Shown: positions 44,601-52,651, numbered from the stretch's first letter. The stretch is DNA of 64,000 nucleotides from Caulobacter segnis (GCF_029543125.1 NZ_JARQWW010000001.1:921029-985028), one strand, 5' to 3'. Program-made: numbers and translations. Notes: generated by a model from the letters alone, not told the origin.

Positions 44601-44738
44601 TCTCGGGTCGTTTTTGAAGTATCCCTCGACCCACCATTCTGTCCGCGCTCTTGCTTCTGAAGACTTGCTAGGTCGCGAAATTTCAGCACTGACGGATGCC
44701 CGCAGGCGCTCGGCAATAGTTAGCTGGCGTAGGTTCAC
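41676..44738 (-). CDS. lanM: Class II lanthipeptide synthetase LanM
   Basis: A 1020-residue bifunctional enzyme that dehydrates Ser/Thr and then forms lanthionine rings. The N-terminal kinase-like dehydratase domain (about 130-560) shows YKPRG with K271, SDVHYEN with H347 and N350, and VDLE (362-364). The C-terminal LanC-like cyclase (about 670-1010) shows the catalytic H835 in FSHGASG and the zinc ligands C894 (AWCHGAPG), C942 and H943 (CLCHGSFG). All key residues are present, so it should be active. GTG start at 44738 is preceded by GGGGGGATC. It lies 53 bp after the precursor gene, with the methyltransferase-like gene overlapping its end. Confidence 0.96.
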   Translation of the reverse strand: MNLRQLTIAERLRASVSAEISRPSKSSEARARTEWWVEGYFKNDPRSLDNWLRLIGVGPRRKVEHLVEMDGLLESEPSDTGWRAAKSEIDLHAEVGDTPILSSVSGVRELIAPYVLWIQRRFNEAFSNTLNISEAAKYDIAAYASARLARIAAPSVAISLNIARQRSELTGETAEDRARHFADRLGRADGRREFLASFPVLERSFLQIASDISDAVEEFAGRVICDAFDLEVTFGVNAKSIDRIEMGLGDPHRGARNVCCVQFGGDKLIYKPRGLSSDEFFYEILEAATSESERAAARPKMISRSDHGWVEYIKGTPCVSENEVKQCYERIGALLCVLYVSGASDVHYENIICRGAHPFIVDLETVLSPWPAMAKSAPLTANSITTIESVLRTGYLPQRFRFGDTFIDVSGAGLSQELEGPLVDVLTDLGRDDVRTIKTRGKLVPLNNLPSLGNVRQTPDRFVQEMCRGFERAYLALLNKKRDLIALGRKYSEMEFRWVARATSAYGTILRNSHHPRFMRDACERDMAFSPLGEADGRPRGVHRDLVRSELEDLWRGDIPIFVARANSKDVEGADGRTIRGVFSRSGIRAFTERVRRLGLEDLDNQTRLVRLSMAAAAGASHGNGGRRAHASALTPIEAAIQIGDQLIADQIVTSGHAVWPVIERLVPDGFALKLADWNLYEGSPGIGLFFAELFRVTGEARFKLVAERCLSGTREKVRRGLRGPIGAYTGSAGLAYSEMRISSLLGADEPEITNRILSHIARWAHHDQNLDVISGAAGAAIFCVNVSAIGKFEQLGLAAAVACAERLRATAVRDDGLASWFTVPDQPALSGFSHGASGIALALAKVGSTVGDQELVDLAWAALRFEETQFSTAQRNWADRRTNSAGEFSVAWCHGAPGIALARNSIQRLGLKGEPDFLSRSIDAAATTTRAVSTLGSDCLCHGSFGNLTCLTVGQHVDAAFVEKAVDQLLHRAAKDGRWRCDPVEDTPSLMTGLAGIGYSLLRYHDPAVPNVLLMDLAT

Positions 44739-44791
44739 GATCCCCCCAGATAATACAGTTGCCGCCCATCATTGATGGGCGGCTTAGATTT

Positions 44792-45196
44792 CTAGACAGC
44801 GCACTGCGGCTGCACAGTCGTGCAGTCCGGCACCAAAGTTGAACATTGGCAAGTCGATGTATAGTCGCCTGGGCAATCCATGGATGCGCCGGTGTAGCAG
44901 TCGTAGTCGCTAGTCGGCAACGAACAATCCCATGTAAGGTCGTCGCACCAAAACTCGGTATAGGTGCCAAGCCGCACCGTTGAAGACACATTGGGGTCCC
45001 CAACCGGCGAGCCGTCGAGGTCCAACAGAGCCTCTTTGGCTGCCTCAAAGTCGCCCGCGTAGCCGGCTGCTCGCGCATATGCCTCGGGGTTTAGTCGAAT
45101 CTGACGAGCAATAGCACCGTCAAGCCATGCATCCACCGTCGCACGTCCGCGCAGGCTTAATACTGAATGCGCTCCACCATCAACTTGATCAACCAT
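44792..45196 (-). CDS. Lanthipeptide precursor with eight cysteines
   Basis: A 134-residue peptide. Start at ATG 45196 because AAGGGA lies 7 bp upstream; longer starts have none. Residues 1 to about 70 form an alpha-helical, charged leader (GAIARQIRLNPEAYARAAG, FEAAKEALLDLDG). From residue 84 the tail has Cys at 84, 91, 100, 108, 116, 118, 125 and 132, interleaved with many Ser and Thr and ending QCAV. This is the composition of a multi-ring lanthipeptide core. No GG/GA cleavage motif lies just before the core, and the leader is not clearly of NHLP or Nif11 type. It is directly upstream of lanM on the same strand. Confidence 0.88.
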   Translation of the reverse strand: MVDQVDGGAHSVLSLRGRATVDAWLDGAIARQIRLNPEAYARAAGYAGDFEAAKEALLDLDGSPVGDPNVSSTVRLGTYTEFWCDDLTWDCSLPTSDYDCYTGASMDCPGDYTSTCQCSTLVPDCTTVQPQCAV

Positions 45197-45359
45197 CTGC
45201 AATTCCCTTGATCGCATGAGTGGCGCCATTCGCCACCACGCAAGACTGCATCGCTAAGACCGTCGCTATCAAGGGTTGTTTTCTGAGGCCGAGCGTTTAT
45301 TTCTATCCGAGATGGCTTTTGCAGGGATGCTTGGCACCCCACGCGGCTAGAGGGCACAC

Positions 45360-46508
45360 ATGCGACAACTCAGTGACGCGACGATACGCATCTCCTCGTA
45401 CACCGGACTATTGGTGCGATCTATAGAGTTGTGCTGCGGCGCAATTCTGTATTCCGCAGAACTGAAGGATAAGATTTCGGCTGGAATATTCGTTGGCAAG
45501 CTCGGATATGTCGCGTCACTAGCTTATAAGAGAATGGAGGAGCTCCGATTTGGCCAACTGTTAATCGAATCTTCGGCTGCCGAAGCGTTGGATCGTATTG
45601 CTCGCGATCTTCATCCTACTGAAGCTATTTCGGCAATACAGTCTCTTGTTACATCCATATCCGCACGAAACGCTTCGCGTGATGAGATTATCGATCAGCC
45701 ATCCCAGATGGTATACGAGATCGGCGCAACTACGTTCCACATTCGCTCGTCGCCAGATCAAGCGCCAGCTTTCGAAGCTGATAAGACGACACCTTATACT
45801 GGCAATGAATTAATTGCTGCGGTGCCAGTGTTTCCAGCTCGGCCGCGCGGCATGGCAATTCGCACCGATCGCCCAATTAATTTTGACGCGCGCATGAAGA
45901 CTGTGGAAGGTCGATGCTCGATTATTCACGACATCTGCATCGATGTTGAAATATGCGCGTCTGAAGTCTGCGCCATGACGGTATTACTCTACAGGAAGGC
46001 CCCTTTACTTTTGAAACTGGATATGGCTCGCCAAGTCTGGGATGAGGCTCGTCATGCTGAGTTGGCTCTTGAGCGGTTCGAACAACTAGGTGGCGAAAGC
46101 TCAAAGCAGACCTACACCTTTGGGGTCATTCAGCGCTGGCGAATGGGGGGCGAACTATCAGAGCGCTTGGCGGTCCAGCAGGTTCTGTCAGAAGGCAATG
46201 CTTTGGATGGTGTTACCTCCCTCGCCGCTGCCTTCGCTGCAGCGGGCGATCACGAGACCTCGCGAATGTTTGAGTTTTTTACCGCCGATGAGGAAGCGCA
46301 CGTCCGTTTCGGCAACCGTTGGATACGACAGCTCGCTCGAAGTGAAGCGGGATACAACGAGATCATTCAGCGGATGTCGAGAAGGTTAGGCATCCCCATT
46401 CCCGGCTTCCCCACCGTGAATGTCCCATCGCGGCGAAATGCGGGCTTCACCGATCACCAGATCGAACTCATGGTCGAGGCCCAACGTAATCGCCCAATTA
46501 CACACTAG
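45360..46508 (+). CDS. DUF455-like ferritin-fold diiron protein
   Basis: A 382-residue protein, divergent from the precursor gene, with ATG 45360 after GAGGG. The C-terminal half (about 185-345) is a four-helix ferritin-like domain with two ExxH metal motifs: E229-x-x-H232 in VWDEARHAELAL, and E311-x-x-H314 in FTADEEAHVRFGNRWI. Further acidic ligands are likely E197/E202 and E278. The EAHVRFGNRW ending is characteristic of the DUF455/MiaE-like group. The N-terminal 150 residues are unlike anything I recognise and may bind the peptide substrate. A diiron oxygenase or hydroxylase acting on the lanthipeptide is inferred from location. Confidence 0.78.
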   Translation: MRQLSDATIRISSYTGLLVRSIELCCGAILYSAELKDKISAGIFVGKLGYVASLAYKRMEELRFGQLLIESSAAEALDRIARDLHPTEAISAIQSLVTSISARNASRDEIIDQPSQMVYEIGATTFHIRSSPDQAPAFEADKTTPYTGNELIAAVPVFPARPRGMAIRTDRPINFDARMKTVEGRCSIIHDICIDVEICASEVCAMTVLLYRKAPLLLKLDMARQVWDEARHAELALERFEQLGGESSKQTYTFGVIQRWRMGGELSERLAVQQVLSEGNALDGVTSLAAAFAAAGDHETSRMFEFFTADEEAHVRFGNRWIRQLARSEAGYNEIIQRMSRRLGIPIPGFPTVNVPSRRNAGFTDHQIELMVEAQRNRPITH

Positions 46509-46540
46509 TGGACGCTTCAGTGCGCGCGTGGTTGTTTAGC

Positions 46541-47674
46541 TCAGGTCACGCTGGCGTCCCGCAGCGTAATCACATCCAAGTGGGCGAGCTGCCAAATACT
46601 CGCCGTAAGCGATTCACGTGATCGCTCGGAAAGGCGTGAGTGAATATCTAAGAAGGCGCACCAACCGAGCGCCTGATCACGCAAAACGCCTAGCACTTCG
46701 AGCATTTCAACTGATAAATTGGACCCTTCCCTGAGAGCTCTTTCAGGCGGATTTAGATAGATTAGTGCGAGATCGGATATGGGTGGTGGAAGCTTGGAAA
46801 CTCCAGCCGCCAAGTTCACTGAGGATGGCGCAGGAGGCAGGCGAGTCTCATCGACGATGAAGCGGCGGAGTAGCCCCTCATCTTTGATCATGGCGGCAAC
46901 CGCCTCCGCCGCGGCGTTTAGCGCTTGGGGCGACCAAGCGCCAGGCACCAACCCCTGCCTCATGCAGGCATGCTGCGCCATAAAGCCGCGCGACAACCAA
47001 TCAATGTAGTCTAAGAACGTCGGGACATTGAGGCCAACAGCAGCGTGAATGGTTTCGCATCCCTCGACAGGTGTCACGTTGTGATACCAGCCACGCGGTA
47101 TATAGAGGACGTCTCCCGCCTCAAGTAACACGCTCATGGCTAACGGCCCGGGTTCTTCGGCACCTCCGCCCCGCGCGCGCTTCACGGGCAACGGGCTAGC
47201 CGGGTGGAAGACCTCCCACCTCTTTTTGCCTAACAACTGCACCGCAAATACGTCATGGGGATCACAATGCACCTTCGTCGCGGCTGAACCGCCAAAGGAG
47301 GCATAACCATTCACCGTAGTGCGGGCGCACAAATACTGTGAAATGACACGGGCTAGGTCTGCGACTGGCGTAGAAACGACATCAAGTCGGCCTATAATTA
47401 AAGTCGCTCCTCGGGACATGTAATCATAGACTTTTTCTTTTATAAGACGCCGGCGCTTTAATACGCCATCAAAATAATCTTCAAAAAAGTCAAACTCTTC
47501 ATTGCGCCCTGGACTCACGAGCTTAATGAAATTCGTCGCCCCATCGCCCCTATTGATGACATCGTCGATAGTCGCCCAAGAAAACTCTTTGCTTAGAGCT
47601 TTTCTCTGAAGAAAGGGTTGTTTCTCAAAGTATTTCGCAATGAACTCTTCTCGATCAATATCGAACCTGAGCAT
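46541..47674 (-). CDS. JmjC/cupin-type Fe(II) 2-oxoglutarate oxygenase (Cupin_4 family)
   Basis: A 377-residue protein starting MLRFDIDREEFIAKYFEKQP, the usual opening of Cupin_4/ROXA-like proteins. The iron site is visible as H136-C-D138 (KVHCDPHD) and H198 in IPRGWYHNV; LLGKKRWEVF is the conserved strand between. The C-terminal 150 residues form a dimerisation/winged-helix-like part. Relatives hydroxylate ribosomal proteins, and some act on RiPP precursors. Being inside the lanthipeptide region, with the same A+T-rich composition, it is a candidate peptide hydroxylase. Start at ATG 47674. Confidence 0.85.
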   Translation of the reverse strand: MLRFDIDREEFIAKYFEKQPFLQRKALSKEFSWATIDDVINRGDGATNFIKLVSPGRNEEFDFFEDYFDGVLKRRRLIKEKVYDYMSRGATLIIGRLDVVSTPVADLARVISQYLCARTTVNGYASFGGSAATKVHCDPHDVFAVQLLGKKRWEVFHPASPLPVKRARGGGAEEPGPLAMSVLLEAGDVLYIPRGWYHNVTPVEGCETIHAAVGLNVPTFLDYIDWLSRGFMAQHACMRQGLVPGAWSPQALNAAAEAVAAMIKDEGLLRRFIVDETRLPPAPSSVNLAAGVSKLPPPISDLALIYLNPPERALREGSNLSVEMLEVLGVLRDQALGWCAFLDIHSRLSERSRESLTASIWQLAHLDVITLRDASVT

Positions 47675-47765
47675 CCGGCCCACCAAGCTACAATTATTGC
47701 GCGTCCAATCGCGTTCTATGCACACACAGTGCGACGCACTTTGCAATGCGGGAGGCGGAAAGCCA

Positions 47766-48359
47766 CTACCTCCCCCATAAGGTCGCCAGGCGCGCATCGC
47801 GACCACAGCCAGCGCGATACAGCTCGTATCGGACCTTGTTTTTCTTGGCGTAGTCGCGGTGATAGGCCTCGGCCAGATAGAAGGGCGCGACGTTCAGGAC
47901 CGGCGTCTTCATGGTCCCGCGCTTCAGACGCTTGGCCGCCTCCGCACGCGACGCCTCGGCCTCGGCCCGCTGGCTCGGCGTGACGAACACCGCCGGGCGA
48001 TAGGACGGGCCGCGATCGCAGAATTGGCCGCCGTCATCTGTCGGGTCCACCACTTTCCAATAGCGCTCCAGCAGGAAGCGATAGGGCAGCTTGGCCGGAT
48101 CGAAGGTGACGCGGACCGCCTCGTAGTGGCCGGTCTTCTCGGTCAGCACGTCTTCATAGCGCGGGTTCTTCAAGCGACCGCCGGTGTAGCCGGACTCCAC
48201 CTTGAGAACGCCCGGCATCTTCATGTCGTGCTCCATGCACCAGAAGCAGCCGCCGGCGAAGATCGCGGTCTCGGTCTTGGCCGGCGCCGCGCTGGCCGGC
48301 ATGGCGGCGGCCAGGAACATCAAGGGCGCGCAAAGCGCGGCGAGGAGGAAGGACTTCAT
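47766..48359 (-). CDS. msrA: Peptide methionine sulfoxide reductase MsrA, exported
   Basis: Reduces methionine-S-sulfoxide in proteins. The 197-residue product has the catalytic GGCFWCMEHDM motif (about 36-46) and GYTGGRLKNPRYEDV. An N-terminal signal peptide (about 1-24, ending ASAA) places it in the periplasm, unlike the common cytosolic MsrA. The gene marks the right edge of the accessory region: composition returns to GC-rich here. It may draw electrons from the ScsB-type system far upstream (inferred). Confidence 0.95.
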   Translation of the reverse strand: MKSFLLAALCAPLMFLAAAMPASAAPAKTETAIFAGGCFWCMEHDMKMPGVLKVESGYTGGRLKNPRYEDVLTEKTGHYEAVRVTFDPAKLPYRFLLERYWKVVDPTDDGGQFCDRGPSYRPAVFVTPSQRAEAEASRAEAAKRLKRGTMKTPVLNVAPFYLAEAYHRDYAKKNKVRYELYRAGCGRDARLATLWGR

Positions 48360-48404
48360 GCTCAGAGAGATGGTCCGCCCGCGCCGCTACGCAAGACCAC
48401 CTCT

Positions 48405-50267
48405 CTAGGCGTCGGCGTCCGCCCGCTTCTGTTCGGCCTGCGCCTTGGCGATGGCTTCCGCCGCTTCGGGATTGAGACCCCGCCCGCCGTGCTTGGGCTG
48501 CACCAGGGGCGCCGGCTCGGGCGTTCTGATGTTGCCGCGCATGAGGGAGCGGCCGGCGGTCAGCCCGCCGACGATCTGCATCTCCAGCCGCATCTCGTCG
48601 CGCACCCGCACGTCGTTCATGGTCTCCTCGGCCACTTCTTCCGAGAAGCCGAGATCGAGCAGCAGGGCATGACCGAACGCCATGGCGGACTCGAAGGTCT
48701 CGCGGATCTGGTAGTCCACTTTCTGCTCGATCAGGCGCAGCACATGGCCCCGGTCGAAGGCGCGGACGTAGAGCTTGGCCAGCGGGAACTCGGCCTTGGC
48801 GAGCTTGACGATCTGGTCCGCCACCTCTGGCTTGTCGACACAGACGACGATGGCTTCGGCCCGGCCCGCGCCGCTGGCGTGCAGCACGTCGAGGCGGGTG
48901 CCGTCCCCGTAATAGACCTTGAACCCGAACTTGGAGGCGGCCTGGATCATCTCCACGTCCACCTCGATGATCGAGATGTCGACGCCGCGCGCCAGCAGCG
49001 GTTGGGCGACCACCTGGGCGAACCGGCCGAAGCCGATGATCAGCACCCTGCCTTCCAGATCCGCCGCTGAATCCACGCCGTCCATGGACACCTCCTCCTC
49101 GGGCAGGAAGCGGGTCACCGCCATGACCACCAGGGGCGTCAGCGCCATGGACAGGATCACCACCGCGCTCATGGCCGCGCTGGTCGGGCCGTCCAGAACG
49201 CCAGCCGCCAGGGCCGCGGCATAGAGGACGAAGGCGAACTCGCCGCCTTGGGCGAACAAGGCCGCGCGCTCCGCCGCCTCCCGCGCCGAGGCCTTGAACA
49301 GACGGGCCACGCCATAGATGCCAGCGGCCTTCACCACCATGAAGACGAGGGTCCCGGCCAGGATCATCACCCACTGGGCGGCAACCACCGACAGGTTCAG
49401 CGACATGCCGACGCTGAGGAAGAACAGGCCCAGCAAGATGCCCCGGAACGGCTCGATGTCGGCCTCCAACTGGTGACGGAAGCTGGACTCAGACAGCAGC
49501 ACCCCGGCCAGGAAGGCGCCCATGGCCATGGACAGGCCGCCCACCTGCATGACCAGCGCCGCGCCCAGAACCACCAGCAGGGCGGCGGCGGTCATCACCT
49601 CGCGCGCGCCGGAGGAGGCCAGCAGGCGGAACATCGGGTTCAACAGCCATTTGCCGACGGCGATCACGCCGCCCACAGCCGCAGCGCCGATCAGCACCAC
49701 CTGCCAGACCGGGCGGGCGTCCGCCGCGCCTCGGCCTTCGAGCGCCGCCAGCACAGCCACCAGGGCCAGCAGCGGCACGATGGCGAGGTCTTCAAGCAGC
49801 AGGATCGAGACCGCGCGCTGCCCGGCGGGCGTGCCCGTCTCGCCCCGCTCGTTCAGCATGGTCATGATCACGGCGGTGGAGGACAGGACGAAGCCCATGG
49901 CCCCGACCACCGCCATGGCCGGCGACAGCCCGGCCGCGACGCCGATGCCCGAAAGCAAGGCGCCGCAGACCAGGACCTGGGCCGCGCCGAGACCGAAGAT
50001 CTCCTTGCGCAGGGCCCACAGCTTGGCCGGACGCATCTCCAGCCCGATGACGAACAGGAACATCACCACGCCCAGCTCGGCGACGTGGAGAATGGATTCA
50101 GGGTCCGAGAACAGGCGCAGGCCGAAGGGACCGATGGCAAGGCCGGCGGCCAGATAGCCCAGCACCGAACCCAGGCCGAGCCGGCGGAACAGCGGCACCG
50201 CCGCCACGCCCGCCGTCAGCAGGGCGACAGCTTGTCCAAGAGCCAGACCAGAAGGTTCGCCCGCCAT
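48405..50267 (-). CDS. kefC: KefC-type potassium:proton antiporter
   Basis: A 620-residue CPA2 exchanger, the same length as E. coli KefC. The membrane part (about 1-390) has VLGYLAAGLAIGPFGLRL, MFLFVIGLEMRPAKLW and VLSSTAVIMTML; the RCK domain from about 405 has VLIIGFGRFAQVVAQPLL and the YGDGTRLDVL motif. In KefC the membrane motif HALEADIEPFKG is linked to gating; here HQLEADIEPFRG is present. K+ efflux linked to thiol or electrophile stress is probable. No KefF/KefG ancillary protein is adjacent. Confidence 0.93.
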   Translation of the reverse strand: MAGEPSGLALGQAVALLTAGVAAVPLFRRLGLGSVLGYLAAGLAIGPFGLRLFSDPESILHVAELGVVMFLFVIGLEMRPAKLWALRKEIFGLGAAQVLVCGALLSGIGVAAGLSPAMAVVGAMGFVLSSTAVIMTMLNERGETGTPAGQRAVSILLLEDLAIVPLLALVAVLAALEGRGAADARPVWQVVLIGAAAVGGVIAVGKWLLNPMFRLLASSGAREVMTAAALLVVLGAALVMQVGGLSMAMGAFLAGVLLSESSFRHQLEADIEPFRGILLGLFFLSVGMSLNLSVVAAQWVMILAGTLVFMVVKAAGIYGVARLFKASAREAAERAALFAQGGEFAFVLYAAALAAGVLDGPTSAAMSAVVILSMALTPLVVMAVTRFLPEEEVSMDGVDSAADLEGRVLIIGFGRFAQVVAQPLLARGVDISIIEVDVEMIQAASKFGFKVYYGDGTRLDVLHASGAGRAEAIVVCVDKPEVADQIVKLAKAEFPLAKLYVRAFDRGHVLRLIEQKVDYQIRETFESAMAFGHALLLDLGFSEEVAEETMNDVRVRDEMRLEMQIVGGLTAGRSLMRGNIRTPEPAPLVQPKHGGRGLNPEAAEAIAKAQAEQKRADADA

Positions 50268-50306
50268 TCCATCCTCATCGCGTGATCAGAGGACAGACAA
50301 GCCGAA

Positions 50307-50340
50307 GCCGGGCGTGCTGCGCAAGCAGCGATCGCCCGGC
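50307..50340 (-). terminator. Hairpin after scoB, probable terminator
   Basis: GCCGGGCG (50307-50314) and CGCCCGGC (50333-50340) enclose an inner stem GCTGC-GCAA-GCAGC with a GNRA loop. It lies 20 bp upstream of the kefC-proximal side and downstream of the scoB stop on the minus strand, followed by TTCGGCTTGTC. The T-run is poor. Confidence 0.4.
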
Positions 50341-50359
50341 CCGGTCGATTGTGGCGTTA

Positions 50360-51001
50360 TTAGCCGAGCGCGACCGTGAAGGCGGCGTCGGTCTTGGCGG
50401 TGATCTCCTCGACCGTCACGCCGGGCGCCAGCTCGGTCAGGGTCACGCCGGCGCCGCGGCCGACCTGGAATACGCCCAGGTCGGTGACGACCATGTCCAC
50501 CACCTTGGCGCCGGTCAGCGGCAGGGTGCAGGCCTTGACCAGCTTGGCCGCTCCGGACTTCTCCGAGTGCTCCATGACCACGACCACGCGGCGCACGCCG
50601 GCGACCAGATCCATGGCGCCGCCCATGCCTTTGACCATCTTGCCCGGGACCATCCAGTTGGCGAGGTCGCCGTTCTCGGCCACCTGCATGGCGCCGAGAA
50701 TGGACAGGTCGATGTGGCCGCCGCGGATCATGGCGAAGCTGTCGGCCGAGCTGAAGTAGGACGAGCTGTCCAGTTCGGTGATCGTCTGCTTGCCGGCGTT
50801 GATCAGGTCGGCGTCCGCTTCACCCTCATAGGGGAACGGCCCCATGCCCAGCATGCCGTTCTCGCTCTGCAGCGTCACATGCATGCCGGCGGGGATGTAG
50901 TTGGCGACCAGGGTCGGAATGCCGATGCCCAGATTCACATAGAAGCCGTCGCGCAGCTCCGTGGCCGCACGGGCGGCCATCTCGTCACGGGTCCAGGCCA
51001 T
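50360..51001 (-). CDS. scoB: 3-oxoacid CoA-transferase subunit B
   Basis: The beta subunit, 213 residues, of a succinyl-CoA:acetoacetate CoA-transferase. The catalytic glutamate lies in [23 protein letters not shown] and [20 protein letters not shown] are conserved blocks of the family. The start overlaps the scoA stop (TGATG). Together the pair lets cells use acetoacetate or 3-hydroxybutyrate, for example from stored PHB. Confidence 0.95.
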   Translation of the reverse strand: MAWTRDEMAARAATELRDGFYVNLGIGIPTLVANYIPAGMHVTLQSENGMLGMGPFPYEGEADADLINAGKQTITELDSSSYFSSADSFAMIRGGHIDLSILGAMQVAENGDLANWMVPGKMVKGMGGAMDLVAGVRRVVVVMEHSEKSGAAKLVKACTLPLTGAKVVDMVVTDLGVFQVGRGAGVTLTELAPGVTVEEITAKTDAAFTVALG

Positions 51002-51711
51002 CAGACGGCTTCCTTCTGGCGAGTGGTGACGCGCTCGATGCGCTTTTCGAACACGGCGCCCTTGAAGATGTGATCGACGTAGATGCCGGGGGTGTGGATG
51101 TTGTCCTTGTCGAGCGCGCCGATCTCCACCAGCTCCTCCACCTCAACCACCGTGACCTTGCCGGCGGTGGCCATCATCGGATTGAAGTTCCGGGCGGTCT
51201 TCCGATAGACGAGGTTGCCTTCGCGGTCGCCCTTCCAGGCCTTCACGATCGACAGGTCGGCGGTGAGGCCGCGCTCCATCACATAGAGCTCGCCGTCGAA
51301 CTCGCGCACTTCCTTGCCCTCGGCCACCAACGTGCCGACACCGGTCTTGGTGAAGAAGGCCGGGATGCCCGCGCCGCCGGCGCGGATGCGCTCGGCCAGG
51401 GTGCCCTGCGGATTGAACTCCAGCTCCAGCTCGCCGGAGAGATAGAGCTGCTCGAACAGCTTGTTCTCGCCCACGTAGGAGCTGATCATCTTCTTGATCT
51501 GGCGGTTCTCCAGCAGGATGCCGAGGCCGAAGCCGTCCACCCCGCAGTTGTTGGAGATGACCGTCAGGTCCTTGACCCCGGTCTCGCGTATCGCCGCGAT
51601 CAGGTTTTCCGGAATGCCGCAGAGGCCGAAGCCCCCGGCCATGATCGTCATGCCGTCGAACAACAGACCCTTGAGGGCCTCGACGGCGTTCGGCTTGACC
51701 TTGTCGGCCAT
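51001..51711 (-). CDS. scoA: 3-oxoacid CoA-transferase subunit A
   Basis: The alpha subunit, 236 residues, with the CoA-binding signature [15 protein letters not shown] (about 23-37) and [16 protein letters not shown]. Start [10 protein letters not shown] at 51711; longer frames carry no family sequence before it. The stop overlaps scoB, so the two are translated together. Lies between a LOG-family gene and scoB on the same strand, with a 139-bp gap upstream that should hold the promoter. Confidence 0.95.
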   Translation of the reverse strand: MADKVKPNAVEALKGLLFDGMTIMAGGFGLCGIPENLIAAIRETGVKDLTVISNNCGVDGFGLGILLENRQIKKMISSYVGENKLFEQLYLSGELELEFNPQGTLAERIRAGGAGIPAFFTKTGVGTLVAEGKEVREFDGELYVMERGLTADLSIVKAWKGDREGNLVYRKTARNFNPMMATAGKVTVVEVEELVEIGALDKDNIHTPGIYVDHIFKGAVFEKRIERVTTRQKEAV

Positions 51712-51850
51712 TGATCCCTCCCTTGGGCGCCTGCTTGGCGTCGATCTCGCCCGGAATGGCAATAAATTCAACCCTTGATGAATTTATTGGACAAGCCAGA
51801 GGCTAACACCATCCCCCACGCCGCCTTCCACCAGGGCTTTGTGACGATTT

Positions 51851-52651
51851 CTAGGAGGCAGGCGGCGGCTCCGGCGCCACCTGCCCAGGAGCAAGGCCGC
51901 CAGCCAGCAGCGCCTCCCAGACGCCCTCCGCCGTCTCGGCGAACTGGAACAGGTCCATATCCTGAGGGCTGATCATGCCGTGCTCGATCAGGGCGTCGAA
52001 ATTGATGATCGAGCGCCAATAGGCCTCGTCGAACAGGACGATGGGGATGCGCGGCGCCTTGTCGACCTGGCGCAGGGTCAGAATCTCGAAAAGCTCGTCC
52101 AGGGTGCCGAAGCCCCCCGGGAACACCACCAGCGCATTGGCCCGCATGGCCAGGTGCATCTTGCGCATGGCGAAGTAGTGGAAGCGGAAGGTCAGCTCCG
52201 GCGTGCTGTAGGGATTGGGCGCCTGCTCGTGCGGCAGGGTGATGTTGAAGCCGATTGACGGCGCGCCGGCGTCGGATGCGCCCCGATTGGCCGCCTCCAT
52301 GATGCCAGGGCCCCCGCCGGTGGCGATGACGTTGTCGCGGACAGGCTTGTTCTCGATGATCGCCCCGCCCCGTTCGGAGGCGATGCGGCCGAAGACCCGC
52401 GCCTCGGCGTACCAGCCGCCGCGCCGCCCATCGTCCGCCTCGCGCACCCGGGCGGCGCCGAAGACAACGATGGTGGAGCGGACGCCCCAGTTGCGCAGGG
52501 CTTCGTCGGCCTTGGCGAACTCCAACAGGAACCGCACCCCGCGCATGGACTCCCCGAGCATGAAGCTCTGATCCAGGGCGGCGAGCCGGTAGGAGGGAGA
52601 AGCCAGCTGGGCGGCGTTGGCGGCGGCGAGGGTGTCGGCGTCTTGATCCAT
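51851..52651 (-). CDS. LOG-family protein (putative nucleoside monophosphate phosphoribohydrolase)
   Basis: A 266-residue Rossmann-fold protein of the LOG/TIGR00730 group, once annotated as lysine decarboxylase. The catalytic and binding motifs are clear: GGGPGIMEAANRGA (about 113-126) and PGGFGTLDELFE (about 178-189). Family members cleave cytokinin-type or other nucleoside monophosphates to base and ribose phosphate. This longer bacterial form, with an N-terminal helical extension of about 50 residues, has no assigned substrate. A terminator of ctpA lies just upstream. Confidence 0.9.
   Translation of the reverse strand: MDQDADTLAAANAAQLASPSYRLAALDQSFMLGESMRGVRFLLEFAKADEALRNWGVRSTIVVFGAARVREADDGRRGGWYAEARVFGRIASERGGAIIENKPVRDNVIATGGGPGIMEAANRGASDAGAPSIGFNITLPHEQAPNPYSTPELTFRFHYFAMRKMHLAMRANALVVFPGGFGTLDELFEILTLRQVDKAPRIPIVLFDEAYWRSIINFDALIEHGMISPQDMDLFQFAETAEGVWEALLAGGLAPGQVAPEPPPAS

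Noticed and set aside
44683..45078. Second frame across the precursor and start of lanM
   Set aside because: It lacks a binding site and overlaps lanM; the other frame has the Cys/Ser/Thr pattern and a good binding site.
44792..45196. NHLP or Nif11 leader type for the precursor
   Set aside because: I looked for the typical leader blocks and the double-glycine end and did not find them; the helical leader remains unassigned.
37000..47770. Attachment-site direct repeats, tRNA or integrase at the island edges
   Set aside because: I compared the sequences around 37,012 and 47,760 by eye and found no shared repeat, tRNA or integrase gene, so the mode of entry is unknown.
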